DNA from: Hermatobates lingyangjiaoensis
Lineage: Eukaryota > Arthropoda > Insecta > Hemiptera > Hermatobatidae
DNA: 64,000 bases
NCBI GenBank assembly: GCA_026182355.1
Contig: JAPFBL010000034.1
Location: 1,930,501-1,994,500 of the forward strand
Direction: 5' to 3'
Below the pieces are notes generated by a model. It searched no databases and was not told the origin of the DNA. It saw only the letters and a list, made by a program, of their open reading frames with translations. Every line of letters starts with the position of its first letter. Position 1 is the first letter of the stretch. A program made the position numbers and the translations under genes. Shown here one piece after another: positions 1 through 10,710 of this stretch.

Positions 1-79
1 TACCTTATTCTCTGTAACCGGGCGCGTATGTGGCAACATTGTTGGTCTCCCTATGTGCGCTTGGTTTCCCTTTCTTATC

Positions 80-112
80 TCTCCTGAAGACGGTTCAACC
101 GAAAATTAGAGA
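80..112 (+). ncRNA. Hammerhead-like ribozyme motif, family B
   Basis: The segment reads as stem I strand TCTC, core CTGAAGA, one extra C, stem II GGTT/AACC with a very short loop, GAA, palindrome AATT, cleavage-site base A, and stem I return strand GAGA. Every helix closes by Watson-Crick pairing. The core fits hammerhead CUGANGA because position 7 is the tolerant one. It is the plus-strand arm of an inverted pair with 304-334, separated by (TATAA)n. Cleavage activity is not shown by sequence. Confidence 0.6.
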
Positions 113-203
113 CTGTAAGTCTGTGTTTTTAATTTCTCTACGTTTATTTATGTACATTGAACTGTATTTGTCCGTTTCGGATCGTATTTTCATCAAGAAA
201 GTG

Positions 204-243
204 TATATATAATATAATATAATATAATAATATAATATAATAG
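204..243. repeat. (TATAA)n-like microsatellite
   Basis: A run of ATATAATATAATATA text lies between the two family B arms. It is one of many AT microsatellites abutting foldback arms in this window. Confidence 0.85.
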
Positions 244-303
244 ATATATACGAGTTCAAAATTCAAGAAGATTAACACACAGAGTAAGAAAAACACTTAC
301 AGA

Positions 304-334
304 CTCAATTTTCGGGTAATCCCTCTTCAGGAGA
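304..334 (-). ncRNA. Hammerhead-like motif, family B, probably inactive
   Basis: On the minus strand: TCTC, CTGAAGA, a GGG/CCC stem II with loop ATTA, GAA, AATT, then G where the cleavage-site base must be A, C or U. The G argues against activity. The stem II sequence differs from copies at 80-112 and 53841-53873 but still pairs. Confidence 0.5.
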
Positions 335-412
335 AAAGAAAAAGGGAGACTAAGCACGCTGTAGACGCAACAGCAAGTAACCATTACGGCAAGTTTGAGG
401 TTTGATAATTAA

Positions 413-2680
413 TTGAAGTTTTTTATAATTGTTGCTTTGTTGTTCATTACGTATCTAAATAGAAAAGTTGCAGAAGATTTTAAATTCATATTATCATAAT
501 ACTAATATTGACATTAAATTTTTTATCACAGAGTTTTATTTGAAGCATCCCTTTAATTTACCTGATATCTATAGAAGAGAGTATTCTAATAGCTCTTTCT
601 TTTTGGCTCGACTGAAATGGCCCTTTGCACATCACAACGTAAATATTTAGACATTTTGAAGATTATGAAAGGTGATCGACATATGAATTAATTAAATGAA
701 ATAGCTGCATAATTCTTGTTTAAAAAACATCTATTATTTGACTTATTATCTATTATCAAACATTTATTATGTATTACCTGGAACCAAAGTATAAGGAAAT
801 AGCTGGTATTATATCTTTACTGCGATGTTAACCTTTTAGCCAATAATCTATTTATCCTACCAAAACCTTCATACAACAGCCATAAACCAAACAATCTGTC
901 AAGATAATCAAAGTCATTTAAACAATCAATTATAAAGAAAATCAACACAAACACCAAAAAGATTGTTTGTATAAAAATTTCTACAGTTTTACTAGGCTTA
1001 TAAAATGGTCAATTTAACTACTAACTCTAATATATTGCTAATAATTTTCAATGAAATTGAGCGGAAGTAATGGGAAGTATAAAGAAGAAGCTTTGTTAGT
1101 TGGGTTTGAAGTAGGTAAGTTAAAGAGGACAGTTATGGGCCGAAGCAGTGGGTGGGTGGCTGTGTTGGAGTGTGGGAGGGCCACACTTCGCCGACCAAGC
1201 ATGCAGCAGCTGCCCGACTCTTGTGCCATACAATGCTTCCCGAGTTTACTTCTCTCAAACCTCTTATGTCATCCGAAAACAACTGGGTCTTTTTTTTTCT
1301 TCTCTCTATAACCGTATCACCTACTTGGCTACTAGAGCAAACTTATTTCAAAATAATAAATATATATACATTCTGACTACAAAAATGTAATACCATCAAC
1401 TTCATTCTACGTTACTGCTGCAGGCTCCAGTAATTCTACTACATTTTCTATTTGGTCAGCATTTATACGATAGTTTTTCATAGTTTAAAAATTGTAGTTA
1501 ACATCATTACACATCAAATTTATTCTTTACAGGAAATAATCTCTTTCGAACACAGTTTCTTTTCACATATTTTATTTTCTTTTTCATCTTTTAACAAGCA
1601 AGACAATATGAAAATATAATTCTTGTTCTTACCTATTCATTACAAAAGTAAACCCAGAGAAGGATGTTTACCGTTTTAAGGGTAATGTTTTTATCCAGAC
1701 ATTATCCATAATTTAAAGTTACTGTTAAATTCAACCAGTGTATAATTTCCTACTTTATCTTTTCCGACGAACATGGCTAGGGAAAACCAAATTGTTTCGT
1801 TGGAATTAACATAGTTTTAGAATAGAACTACAAACGTTTATGTTCTATACTAGTAGTTAATACCATAAAGACTTATTTAGATAAGCAGTGACAAATTTAT
1901 TATTATAGTGATTAAATATTATACTCCGTTGATAATCTAATGGTTATATTATTTATATTAATATCCTACTTAATGAAATTATTTTTAAAAAATTTAATAT
2001 AAATTTTTAACTAGTAAGATTAATTATTTTGAAACGGATGATTCAATTACAGACTATTACAAAAAAAAGAGAGTAATTTAACACCCTGGACTACCTAAAT
2101 ATGAAAGAAGTAAATAACTCACTGCATACAGTTCAGTTTGTTAAACTCTATCTTTAAAAAAAAAATAAATAAAAAAAATAATAATTCCTAAGTATAAGAT
2201 TAAAGTGAGTTATCTACGCTGTTAATTTTTGCTGGAAGACGAAGTCGGGATACAAGTTGAATAGAGGCATCCCTCTGGGAAATCTCATACCAAGGAGAAT
2301 TTCTTAAATAACTTATCCCCAATATTCATCAGCCAGCATGGATTGACATTTAGACCGGGCATTTTTATTTATTAATCATTTTGAAATATTCTATGCCAAG
2401 CTGAAATAAGAGTAATCTCATGATCATATTAAAAATCATTTTATCAATATTACATATAATTAAATACTAAAATATTTAGACTAATTTTTTTACGAGCTTT
2501 GTTTGAGGTCTAGTTCATCAATTCACGTTATCACGTTATTAATTCTGTACTTACGAATATATATATATGAGTTAGCTTCAGCAACTCAAAGTGACTACTT
2601 CTGCCCGATGACGACGACTGTCGAAATATCGTTGTCGGTTATTTGTGTGTGTCTTTATCTATTTTTCTCTTTCCTGTGTG
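413..2680. other. Unique AT-rich DNA, no gene recognised
   Basis: No coding signal or recognisable repeat was found. A GC-richer islet at about 1130-1260 stands out from its AT-rich surroundings; open frames over it are short, overlap each other and match nothing I know. A weak trace at 2215-2345 may be a degraded SINE tail. Confidence 0.6.
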
Positions 2681-2856
2681 AACTATATATATATATATAT
2701 ATATACACGAGTTCAAAATTCAAGAAGAGTAACACACAGGGTAAGGAAACACACTTACAGACTCAAATTTCTGGTAATTAGTCTTGAGGATAAAAGAGAA
2801 AACGCGTATTTGAACTCGTATTGTGTCCAGTTGGATCGTGTTTCGTTTTATTAAGT
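2681..2856 (-). repeat. Family B foldback arm next to (TA)n, decayed ribozyme
   Basis: After (TA)n at about 2683-2705 comes the family B text (GAGTTCAAAATTCAAGAAG, then CACACTTACAGACTC). The expected core is degraded to CTCAAGA on the minus strand (about 2761-2795), so it is probably inactive. It directly precedes the family A foldback at 2872. Confidence 0.5.
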
Positions 2857-2903
2857 GAAATATATATATATGATCAAGCCACAATAAGAAAATGGGAAAA
2901 CAA

Positions 2904-2946
2904 GACTAAGACCTTTCAACCGTAACAAGCGGTCTTCGTCAGAGTC
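2904..2946 (-). ncRNA. Hammerhead-like ribozyme motif, family A (left arm)
   Basis: On the minus strand: GACT, core CTGACGA, stem II ACCG/CGGT with a 7-base loop, GAA, AGGTCT, T, AGTC. Stem I GACT:AGTC pairs perfectly. The stem III palindrome has one change from AGATCT. Confidence 0.6.
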
Positions 2947-2967
2947 AAAAACCCAATTCAAACTTTT

Positions 2968-3010
2968 GACTCTGACGAAGACCGCTTGTTACGGTTGAAA
3001 GATCTTAGTC
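2968..3010 (+). ncRNA. Hammerhead-like ribozyme motif, family A (consensus copy)
   Basis: GACT (2968-2971) pairs with AGTC (3007-3010) as stem I. The core CTGACGA is at 2972-2978. Stem II is ACCG/CGGT with loop CTTGTTA plus an outer A-T pair and a bulged G. GAA is at 2997-2999. The perfect palindrome AGATCT (3000-3005) replaces a normal stem III, and T3006 is the predicted cleavage-site base. A palindromic stem III suggests two molecules pair and cleave as a dimer. Confidence 0.65.
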
Positions 3011-3079
3011 TTGTTTACCCATTTTCTTGTTATGGTTTGATCATTGATTGTTATTTCACGTATTTATGTGAAATCTTTA

Positions 3080-3130
3080 TATATATATATATATATATTC
3101 GTCAACGGACTCTGACGAAGACCGCTTGTT
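3080..3130 (+). repeat. (TA)n followed by a truncated family A ribozyme start
   Basis: After (TA)n, GACT-CTGACGA and the 5' strand of stem II (ACCGCTTGTTA) reappear at 3108-3131, then the similarity stops abruptly. It is a 3'-truncated copy without GAA or stem III. Confidence 0.55.
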
Positions 3131-3131
3131 A

Positions 3132-3690
3132 TTTATAGCATGTATAAATGTTATTGAAAACCAGAGCGGCATCTGCATTTACGATCTTATTAAGTAAGTG
3201 CTCCTTTTTCTTAAACACTTTACGATGTTGCCCAGTTAGCTAATGGAGTTATGGAGTTAACTTATCCAGGAACGTATTTATCACTTCAAAATTTAAAACT
3301 CATATACCAATATAAATCAACCAATCATGTTTAAGATTATAAATTAATGCCATTTTTGATCACTTTAAAGGTTTTAAGAATAATATAAAATAAAATATTA
3401 AAAATAGATTGTAATTGTTAAAACAAGGATAAAACTATGCACTGATAACAGTTAATATAGGAAAGGTTACAACTTGCAGCGCTACTAGCGCTCAGTATTG
3501 AAACTAACAATACAATTTTTTAAAGTTAAGAACCTTTGTAGAAAATGTTTTTGTTAATTTATTTTCGTGTTCATTTCATTAAATTGGTTGATTGTTTTTA
3601 ATATATATTGTTAGAATAAAAGCATGATATTCTAAAGTGTAACACAATTTAGCATTTCTAGAATTATTTTATTTTATAATAAATATATTT
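3132..3690. other. AT-rich DNA, nothing recognised
   Basis: No feature could be supported here. Confidence 0.6.
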
Positions 3691-3699
3691 ATATATACA

Positions 3700-3945
3700 A
3701 CAGATTCAATAATATATCGACCGTTTGATAGAATAGGTGTGTTTTCTAATCGGGGTTCGGTCAATTTTCCAGGATAAAAAATCAAACTCTCTTTGCCAAC
3801 GTTTCGGTTGGCAACGCCTATGCCTATGAAAAAGGTTTTAAATAAAACCGAAGCGTTGGCAACGAGAGTTTGATTTTTTATCCTGGAAAATTGACCGAAC
3901 CCCGATTAGAGAACACACCGATATATATATATATATAATAAATTC
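3700..3945. mobile_element. Family C foldback element (PLE-like remnant)
   Basis: Inverted arms share TCGGGGTTCGGTCAATTTTC and its complement, flanked by (TA)n and by text containing AATATATCGACCGTTTGATA. The plus arm carries the variant motif at 3822-3860. Single-arm copies lie at 54424-54560 and 58764-58895, and part of the outer end recurs at about 39285-39330. Confidence 0.6.
3822..3860 (+). ncRNA. Hammerhead-like motif with altered core, family C
   Basis: GCC and GGC form stem I; GGTTTT/AAAACC is stem II. The usual GAA-ACGT-T then appears as GAA-GCGT-T. The core reads TATGAAAAA instead of CTGANGA in all three family C copies. The scaffold is kept but the catalytic core is not standard, so activity is doubtful. 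Confidence 0.4.
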
Positions 3946-3949
3946 TATA

Positions 3950-5006
3950 AAACCTCTGATTTTATTTTACTCTTTCGTATTTATTTTAAATGGACTTTCC
4001 TTAGGCGGTATTCTTTATTTATTATTTACAATGCCTCAATTAGTGATTTTTTCATTGTTAAAAAAACAAAAGTTGTTTTGTCATGCAGTATCGAAAACTC
4101 TTGAATAAAGGAAAATAAATTTAAAAAAAAAAGTATTTGTAAATTAAAGATAACAGTTTATAAATTACTCAGAATAATGTTAGTTTTAAATCAATAAAAA
4201 AGTGAAAAAAAATGTTTCTGAAATACAAATGTTTACTGTTATATATTGTTAGAAATTCTCTTAAATGACTATTTATTATAAAGTAGCATGTAATTAAAAA
4301 AGAAAGAAAAAAACGGTAGGAACATTTCCCCTTTTCTATAGTACATCTAATAATAATTAGTTTCCAAATTTTCTTGTATCTGAGTTTCAAGATATATTTT
4401 CTGGTTTAATTATTATAAGAAAAAAAGCAATATTTTTTAATATGCGTTTTTTTGTTTACTAATTTTGTATTTAAGACATTATGATTAAAAGCTTTTTGCT
4501 TGCATAAAGCTGAGCATTTAACATTATATTCCGAAGTTAGTTACAACATCAATACCACCGTAAAATATTTTAATTTATAATAAGCCTATATTACAAAGTA
4601 TGTACAATACAAATAGATTTTTAGGGTAGGCTAAGAGTTTGCTGTGTTGATCACTTCCTAACCTACTGACAACAATAAGCAGAGGTGTCACTGTTTTGAT
4701 CAATGCTGAATATGAATCTGTTAAATGCATTAAGAAACGTTTCGAATATTAATGAGCGCTCTCTGGGCCGTTTTCACCTGATAACACTGTCTTTCATTAG
4801 GGTAGAATTTCATCTCACTGTGTAGATGTATCAATGGAATACTTATAGAATTTCCTTTACTCGTATACTGTCCTTCATTTTAAAAGACAGTGAAATAATA
4901 ATTAAACGTGTCGTGTCAGATGAGAGACTATCCAAGGACTGAAGAGCTGTCGATGTTAGCTTTCCGATGTTGATTCTTGAAATATTCCATCTTCGAGTGA
5001 TTCTAC
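3950..5006. other. AT-rich DNA, nothing recognised
   Basis: No supported feature; open frames here are low-complexity AT. Confidence 0.6.
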
Positions 5007-5229
5007 ATTAGGAGTTTTAAATCTTGCCTAACTTAAGTGTATGAGGAGTAGGAATGTTAACGAGTACCTGACATCGTACAGGCTTGGGGCTGACTGTGTA
5101 ACATCCTCTACAAGAAATAACTTGCTCAGATTTATTCACCTCTCATGTAAATAAATCGATGACCAGAGTAGTTATCGAACTCCGGACCTACCAGGTCAGA
5201 TGCAAGGACATGTAACTAAGCTAACCTAA
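5007..5229 (-). mobile_element. tRNA-derived SINE, 3'-truncated copy
   Basis: On the minus strand it starts AGGTTAGCTTAG (A box-like), then GGAGTTCGATAAC (B box-like), then the family core AATAAATCTGAGCA, AGGTACTCGTTAA and TTAGGCAAGATT. It is diverged from the intact copy at 57623-57953 and lacks that copy's final 100 bases. Confidence 0.75.
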
Positions 5230-5639
5230 ACTCTGAGAGACTATGTTACATTTTACATTTCTTTGCAATTTGCTGGCCGTTTAATCTATTGTGAACTCTG
5301 GGAAACTATTTCTTTGTTATGAGGCCTTTGTCACAGTCTGTCAAAGACTAGTCGATCCAATGTACTAGCGTATTTCCTTTTATGATGTTTTTGATATATG
5401 CAGTTTGATATTTGTAGTAATCTTGTTCAATATTTATATTTCAGTCTACTTCTTTTTCCTTAGTGTCAGCTAACACGTTCTCAGGTATTCCGATGTCCGC
5501 TTGAACTTGATGTATTTTATTCGAAACATCCCTCTCTTATAGTACTTAATTGTTCCGATATTTTCAAGAATTAGTTTTACTAATTTTAAACAAATTAGCA
5601 TGTAGCAGGTTGTAGTCAATTTTTGTTTAAAGAGTGCTG

Positions 5640-5935
5640 AAGGACCGACAAAGTCAGCTATCCGCTGCTGATTCCTTTGGGGAATTTCGTATCACCCATT
5701 GATTCCACACTGGAGTCCTAGATTTTGCCTAACACATGTGTATTTAGAGTAGGGGTCGTTAACCAGCACTTGACATTGTACAGGAAAGGGACCGACGGTT
5801 TAACACCTTTTCCGAGGGCGAATATGTTCGAATTTATTCACATCCTACATGAATAATTCGAGGACCAGTGTGGATATTGAAGTCCGAACCTAACAGCTCA
5901 GAGACGAAAATATTGTCACTGAACTAACCTGCCCT
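5640..5935 (-). mobile_element. tRNA-derived SINE, old copy
   Basis: On the minus strand: AGGTTAGTTCAGTG, TTCGGACTTCAATA, AATAAATTCGAACA and TAGGCAAAATC in the family order. Strongly diverged; the tail near 5640-5690 matches the full-length copy only weakly. Confidence 0.65.
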
Positions 5936-7167
5936 CTGCAATAGGGGCAATTGTTTTAAAAAAAACCTTATTCCTTTTTTTTAAAATTACAAAGTATTTT
6001 TTTTACTACACTTTTTTTAACCAATCAGTTGCGTTAAATATCAGGAGCTGTTTGGGTTGGTTCACTAAACAGTGTTCAGTCAGCCTGCATCTATCTTTCT
6101 ATACTGCTATTGGTTCCCTTCGTTCAAACTAGGTTTTTTCACTCATCTTACTATGATCTGTGTATTTTCTATACTGCTGATGTGATTTTTATCTTTTTCA
6201 TCCACGTTTTCTTTTGCTATAATTCTGCGTTGGACACAACTGTCCCACGCAGCTGAGTGGGCGATCCCACCTTCCTGAAAATCGAACTAATATATCTGGA
6301 CTTTCTTTGGAAAGTTTATATCAATTGACTATTTGTATTCTTTGAAAATAGACTGAAGATATTTTAACTAGAATACTAGAAACTTCATAAATATAATTGG
6401 ATATGACTTAGATATTATCAATACCATAGGATTGGTAGTTTATATACCATTTTCTATTTTTATATTAATGAAAAGTAAAATAAAAAAGATAAATCTATTA
6501 ATGGTTTTTGTGTAATGCTCTGATAACCAAGCTAACACCAATTGTTAATTGTGTCAGGCATGTTAGGTTTTCAGATGAGCAGTCAAGTGCAAAGACATTC
6601 TGCAATCACGAGTGTCAGTCATAAGCCAAGCGCTATATATAAGTAGAAAAGACTGTTCACAAAACAGACCCAACTAGTTTTGTGGGCTTTTATCCTGCCT
6701 GGTCCTAGACTAGTGAGGTATCTTAGGGGAAAAAACAGTAAAAATGGGAGCGCAGTAGCGTTCCTTACATGGACTGAATAGGATTTAGAAAGTTAATCAA
6801 GTGCATATTATATGGGTGCACATATAATATCAGAGGTGTTATTTGTGCTGACGGCTGAAACCTTCAAAAGATAAAACTCCTTAATTAATAATAGAGTTTT
6901 TATTTGGTTTCTTCTTTTCTTTGTTTAAAATTTAATTCTTTGTGATAGTCTTTGTTTTTATAGAACATTTATAATGCTTTCTCTTAATTCATTTTTCTTG
7001 ATAGGTATACATGGGCATGCGCACTACATCTTGCTCGTAATATCTACATAGCTGTACTTAGAACACCCAGTTCCTATCCTCCTAACGAAGGATACTCAAA
7101 ACCTTCTTTGACCATTTGGGATCAATTTTTCATCTTTGACCAGCATACATTAACAAATAAATAAGTT
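5936..7167. other. AT-rich DNA, nothing recognised
   Basis: No coding or repeat feature was supported. Confidence 0.55.
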
Positions 7168-7412
7168 AGGGGCTAGGTTGGCTTAGTGGTGAACGTACTT
7201 GACTAAACTAGTAGGTCCGGGGTTCGATACCCACCTGGCCCTCGATTTATTCACGAGGGAGATGAATAAATCTAAGCATGTCGTCCCTCAGAGAAAACGT
7301 GAAACCATCGGCAAGTACTGTTTGAGGTAGTCGCTAAAAATCTCTACTCAAAATACAATTGAGTTAGACAAAATTGTGACTCCCAAAGTAGAATTAACAG
7401 GTAATGTGACTC
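7168..7412 (+). mobile_element. tRNA-derived SINE
   Basis: A box-like GGCTTAGTGGTGAACG and B box GGGGTTCGATACCC are followed by the family text CCCTCGATTTATTCACG, GATGAATAAATCTAAGCA and GAGTTAGACAAAATTGTG. The 3' tail is missing relative to 57623-57953. Confidence 0.8.
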
Positions 7413-8215
7413 ACCCACTATTAAAATAATAAATGAGCCACAATTTCCGCCCCTGGTGCAGCACTAAAAAGTAAAAGTTTTATACTTGGCGTTGTAAAAC
7501 AAAAAAAATTACATATAGTTGTAAATATAGTCATTTTGGGAAAAGGAATTCCTAAAGAACATAATTTAACTTCATAATATTTCTTAATACATTGTATGTT
7601 TGGATTCAGTATATTTGAATTATAATGATCATTACTGAAAACGTCCAAATGATCTACACAATTATACTAACGCGAAGACGTTGAGAGGTTTAAACGTGAA
7701 GTTTTAAAACTAAATCACTTTTGGTAATAAACGTTTTGGCAGCCCTCGATTTGTACTAAATGAATTTCCTATAAGCCAATCAGTTTGCTTATAACTTTAT
7801 TAGGACTGAAATTTTCAATTTTATACCTTGCCTAACACCAGTTTAATTCCAAAGGATATTTTGTTGGCTAAAGTTTATCTTAATAAGTTTCGTTCTTTAA
7901 TGGATCAATATTTAATGGAGATATGGCTGTCGTTATTGTATATTTTTTTTTCTTATTCTAGGATAATCAGATATGATACTAAATCAAGGATCAACACTCA
8001 CAACAACAAAAATGTAAATTTAACTATTACCAATATTTTACCATTATTTATTATCTTTTCAAACTATGTATACCAACTTTATAATTAATGTTCTATAATG
8101 TTTACCTCTAAAATATATATGTTTCTTCTAAATAGGTATAAACAGTAATTTAGATTATTTATTTTTAATAACTCATAAATTGAAGTACACCTACAATATA
8201 AATGGAAAGTATTTC
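7413..8215. other. AT-rich DNA, nothing recognised
   Basis: Short open frames (7421-7648 minus, 7828-8088 plus) have no family resemblance. Confidence 0.55.
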
Positions 8216-9473
8216 AACTCAACTTATTTTGATGACAGTATGTGGGCAGACTAGAATTGTTATAATAATGACTGAATGCAGAACCCAAATCATAAAGAAC
8301 TCAACTTATTTTGATGACAGTATGTGGGCAGACTAGAATTGTTATTGCATAATGACTGAATGCAGAACCCAAATCATAAAGAACTCAACTTATTTTGATG
8401 ACATTATGTGGGCAGACTAGAATTGTTATTGCATAATGACTGAATGCAGAACCCAAATCATAAAGAACTCAACTTATTTTGATGACAGTATGTGGGCAGA
8501 CTAGAATTGTTATTGCATAATGACTGAATGCAGAACCCAAATCATAAAGAACTCAACTTATTTTGATGACAGTATGTGGGCAGACTAGAATTGTTATTGC
8601 ATAATGACTGAATGCAGAACCCAAATCATAAAGAACTCAACTTATTTTGATGACAGTATGTGGGCAGACTAGAATTGTTATTGCATAATGACTGAATGCA
8701 GATCCCAAATCATAAAGAACTCAACTTATTTTGATGACAGTATGTGGGCAGACTAGAATTGTTATTGCATAATGACAGAATGCAGAACCCAAATCATAAA
8801 GAACCCAACTTATTTTGATGACAGTATGTCTGCAGACTAGAATTGTTATTGTATAATTACTGAATGCAGAACCCAAATCATAAAGAACCAAACTTATTTT
8901 GATGACAGTATGTGGGCAGACTAGAATTGTTATTGCATAATTACTGAATGCAGAACCCAAATCATAAAGAACCCAACTTATTTTGATATCAGTATGTGGG
9001 CAGACTAGAATTGTTATTGTATAATTACTGAATGCAGAACCCAAATCATAAAGAACCCAACTTATTTTGATGACAGTATGTGGGCAGACTAGAATTGTTA
9101 TTGTATAATTACTGAATGCAGAACCCAAATCATAAAGAACCCAACTTATTTTGATGACAGTATGTGGGCAGACTAGAATTGTTATTGTATAATTACTGAA
9201 TGCAGAACCCAAATCATAAAGAACCCAACTTATTTTGATGACAGTATGTGGGCAGACTAGAATTGTTATTGTATAATTACTGAATGCAGAACCCAAATCA
9301 TAAAGAACCCAACTTATTTTGATGACAGTATGTGGGCAGACTAGAATTGTTATTGCATAATTACTGAATGCAGAACCCAAATCATAAAAAACCCAACTTA
9401 TTTTGATGACAGTATGTGGGCAGACTAGAATTGTTATTGCATAATTACTGAATGAAGAACCCAAATCATAGAG
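8216..9473. repeat. 84-bp minisatellite, 15 units in two blocks
   Basis: Fifteen head-to-tail units start at 8216, 8298, then every 84 bp to 9390; unit 1 lacks 2 bp. Units 1-7 carry AACTCAAC and ATAATGAC. Units 8-15 carry mostly AACCCAAC (unit 9 AACCAAAC) and ATAATTAC. The switch lies at 8801/8802. Because 84 is a multiple of 3, units 8-15 are open in one minus frame (8721-9464), giving a 28-residue periodic frame. I regard that frame as a by-product of unit length, not a gene. Confidence 0.95.
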
Positions 9474-10396
9474 AAGCTCCAGAATGAAGTTGTTAAAATT
9501 TGAAAATCACTTACTTTCCAAATTCAGTTCTTTTCAAGAACGTTAAATTGTTTGTTATACCAGACGATAAATGCCAATATTTCCCTGTTCTGAAGAACAG
9601 AGGCTAGAGACCCGCAAGTAAATCGTAACCTAAACCAAAAATATCGAATAGTTTAGCTTTTATACATATCTAAGATATGTTTAAAAAAAAATCCTTATTG
9701 GCTTTTAATTATTTGATTATGCTTGACCAGTATATATATACTCTACAAATGAAAATACTAAAAATTGACAATTATAATTTCAGGCATAGTTCTTGCATTC
9801 ATCAAAAGATTCACGTAAGAATGAAAAAAATTTCATTTATATTTTTATTAATTATTATTTTTGGGTTTAATAATCACAAAAATTTATAATATGGACAATA
9901 TACAAAAAAATAAATAGAGTATATAACTGAGGCAGTTAGTTGAGGATTTGGATTGATAAAATATCCAGGAAGGAAGTCATATAGTCATACAAGAGAACTG
10001 GCCAAATATGATTCTATAAAGTATGATTATTGGTTATTGTCAGATACAAGTAGGACAATAAAATAACTGTAATTTCATGTTTATGTATGAACTTATATAT
10101 TACTTATGCAATTTGTGATCATCGATGAAGCTTACATAGGCTATCTAACATAATGAAGTTACAGCATTTGTCCAATTGTTTCTCTGTTTCCCGATGAAGG
10201 TAGACCGAAGTAACCCCATAGGTTCCGAGAGTATACGATAAATATTCCTTGAACATGTTTACGTAATAATATATTACAGGTGTGCGTGCTGACATGCACA
10301 AGCTTTACACTATTCACTTTTCACTCCGTCGTAATTACATTTCGTTTATTGACTCATTACAAAGCGAAGTTCCCAAATACATTAAAAGATCTATGC
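9474..10396. other. AT-rich DNA, nothing recognised
   Basis: Contains only a small hairpin (CTGTTC-TGAA-GAACAG near 9576-9602) of unknown meaning. Confidence 0.5.
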
Positions 10397-10398
10397 AC

Positions 10399-10435
<37 letters not shown>

Positions 10436-10545
10436 AATAATTATATAATATATAATAATATATTAATAAATATATATAATATATAATTAATATAATATTA
10501 TATAATAATATAATAATATAAATAAGCTATATATATGAATATATA
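10397..10545. repeat. (TA)n and imperfect TA/TAA low-complexity tract
   Basis: Almost pure A/T, with (TA)n at its left end, immediately before a PLE coding fragment. Confidence 0.9.
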
Positions 10546-10548
10546 TAT

Positions 10549-10658
10549 ATATTCGTAAATTTTGGGTAGTAGTCCTTCATTGACACACACATTATTGAAA
10601 ATGACACCAAATTTAGCTGATACCTGTTTCTTAACAAGTTTCTCAAACTTGTCATTTT

Positions 10659-10659
<1 letters not shown>
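10549..10659 (-). pseudogene. Penelope-like element N-terminal coding fragment
   Basis: On the minus strand this codes KLVKKQVSAKFGVIFNN then VCVNEGLLPKIY. The first part is identical to the PLE-like frames at 34733-34873 and 34961-35061 and similar to 53624-53743. The N-E-G-L-L-P-K ending resembles the conserved N-terminal segment of Penelope-like proteins (established family pattern, from memory). It is a fragment only, bounded by (TA)n on both sides. Confidence 0.5.

Positions 10660-10662
<3 letters not shown>

Positions 10663-10707
<45 letters not shown>
10663..10707. repeat. (TA)n microsatellite
   Basis: About 22 TA units directly abut the family A element that begins GATCAAACCACAATAAG. 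Confidence 0.95.

Positions 10708-10710
<3 letters not shown>

Larger units (their letters stand above)
20..400. repeat. Inverted-repeat (foldback) locus, family B, around (TATAA)n
   Basis: Two oppositely oriented family B copies (about 40-210 plus, about 251-400 minus) flank a TATAA-type microsatellite at 204-243. Shared text includes CTGTAAGT after the ribozyme motif and CGAGTTCAAAATTCAAGAAG at the far end of the minus copy. The same family recurs at 2700, 53.8, 54.75 and 59.1 kb. I interpret it as a remnant of a PLE terminal repeat. Confidence 0.55.
2872..3078. mobile_element. Family A foldback element (PLE-like remnant) with two ribozyme motifs
   Basis: A near-perfect inverted repeat: the left arm (minus) and right arm (plus) share the ribozyme and the following CTTAGTCTTG...CCATTT...GGTTTGATCA text. 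The arms meet head to head with about 21 bp between the two motifs. The right end finishes in a terminal hairpin (ATTTCACG...ATGTGAAATC) against (TA)n. Related copies lie at 10708, 17576, 35097, 45545, 54628, 55988, 59255, 60346 and 63930. Confidence 0.65.

Noticed and set aside
1051..1311. Overlapping frames over the GC-richer islet
   Set aside because: Frames on both strands overlap with no motif; the islet is noted only as a composition feature.
6353..6395. CTGAAGA followed by GAAAC, a possible further ribozyme
   Set aside because: No convincing stem II or palindromic stem III, no inverted partner and no second copy in the window.
8721..9464. 247-codon minus-strand frame with 28-residue repeats
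   Set aside because: It lies wholly within the 84-bp minisatellite; openness follows from a unit length divisible by three and one stop-removing variant. There is no start context, no flanking exon signals and no known protein.
9576..9602. Hairpin CTGTTC-TGAA-GAACAG containing CTGAAGA
   Set aside because: The core would lie inside its own hairpin, and GAA/stem III and stem I are missing.
10280..10486. Frames rich in alternating Tyr and Ile
   Set aside because: Direct translation of (TA)n; the same applies to frames at 2503-2781, 10498-10713 (outer part) and 54480-54668.
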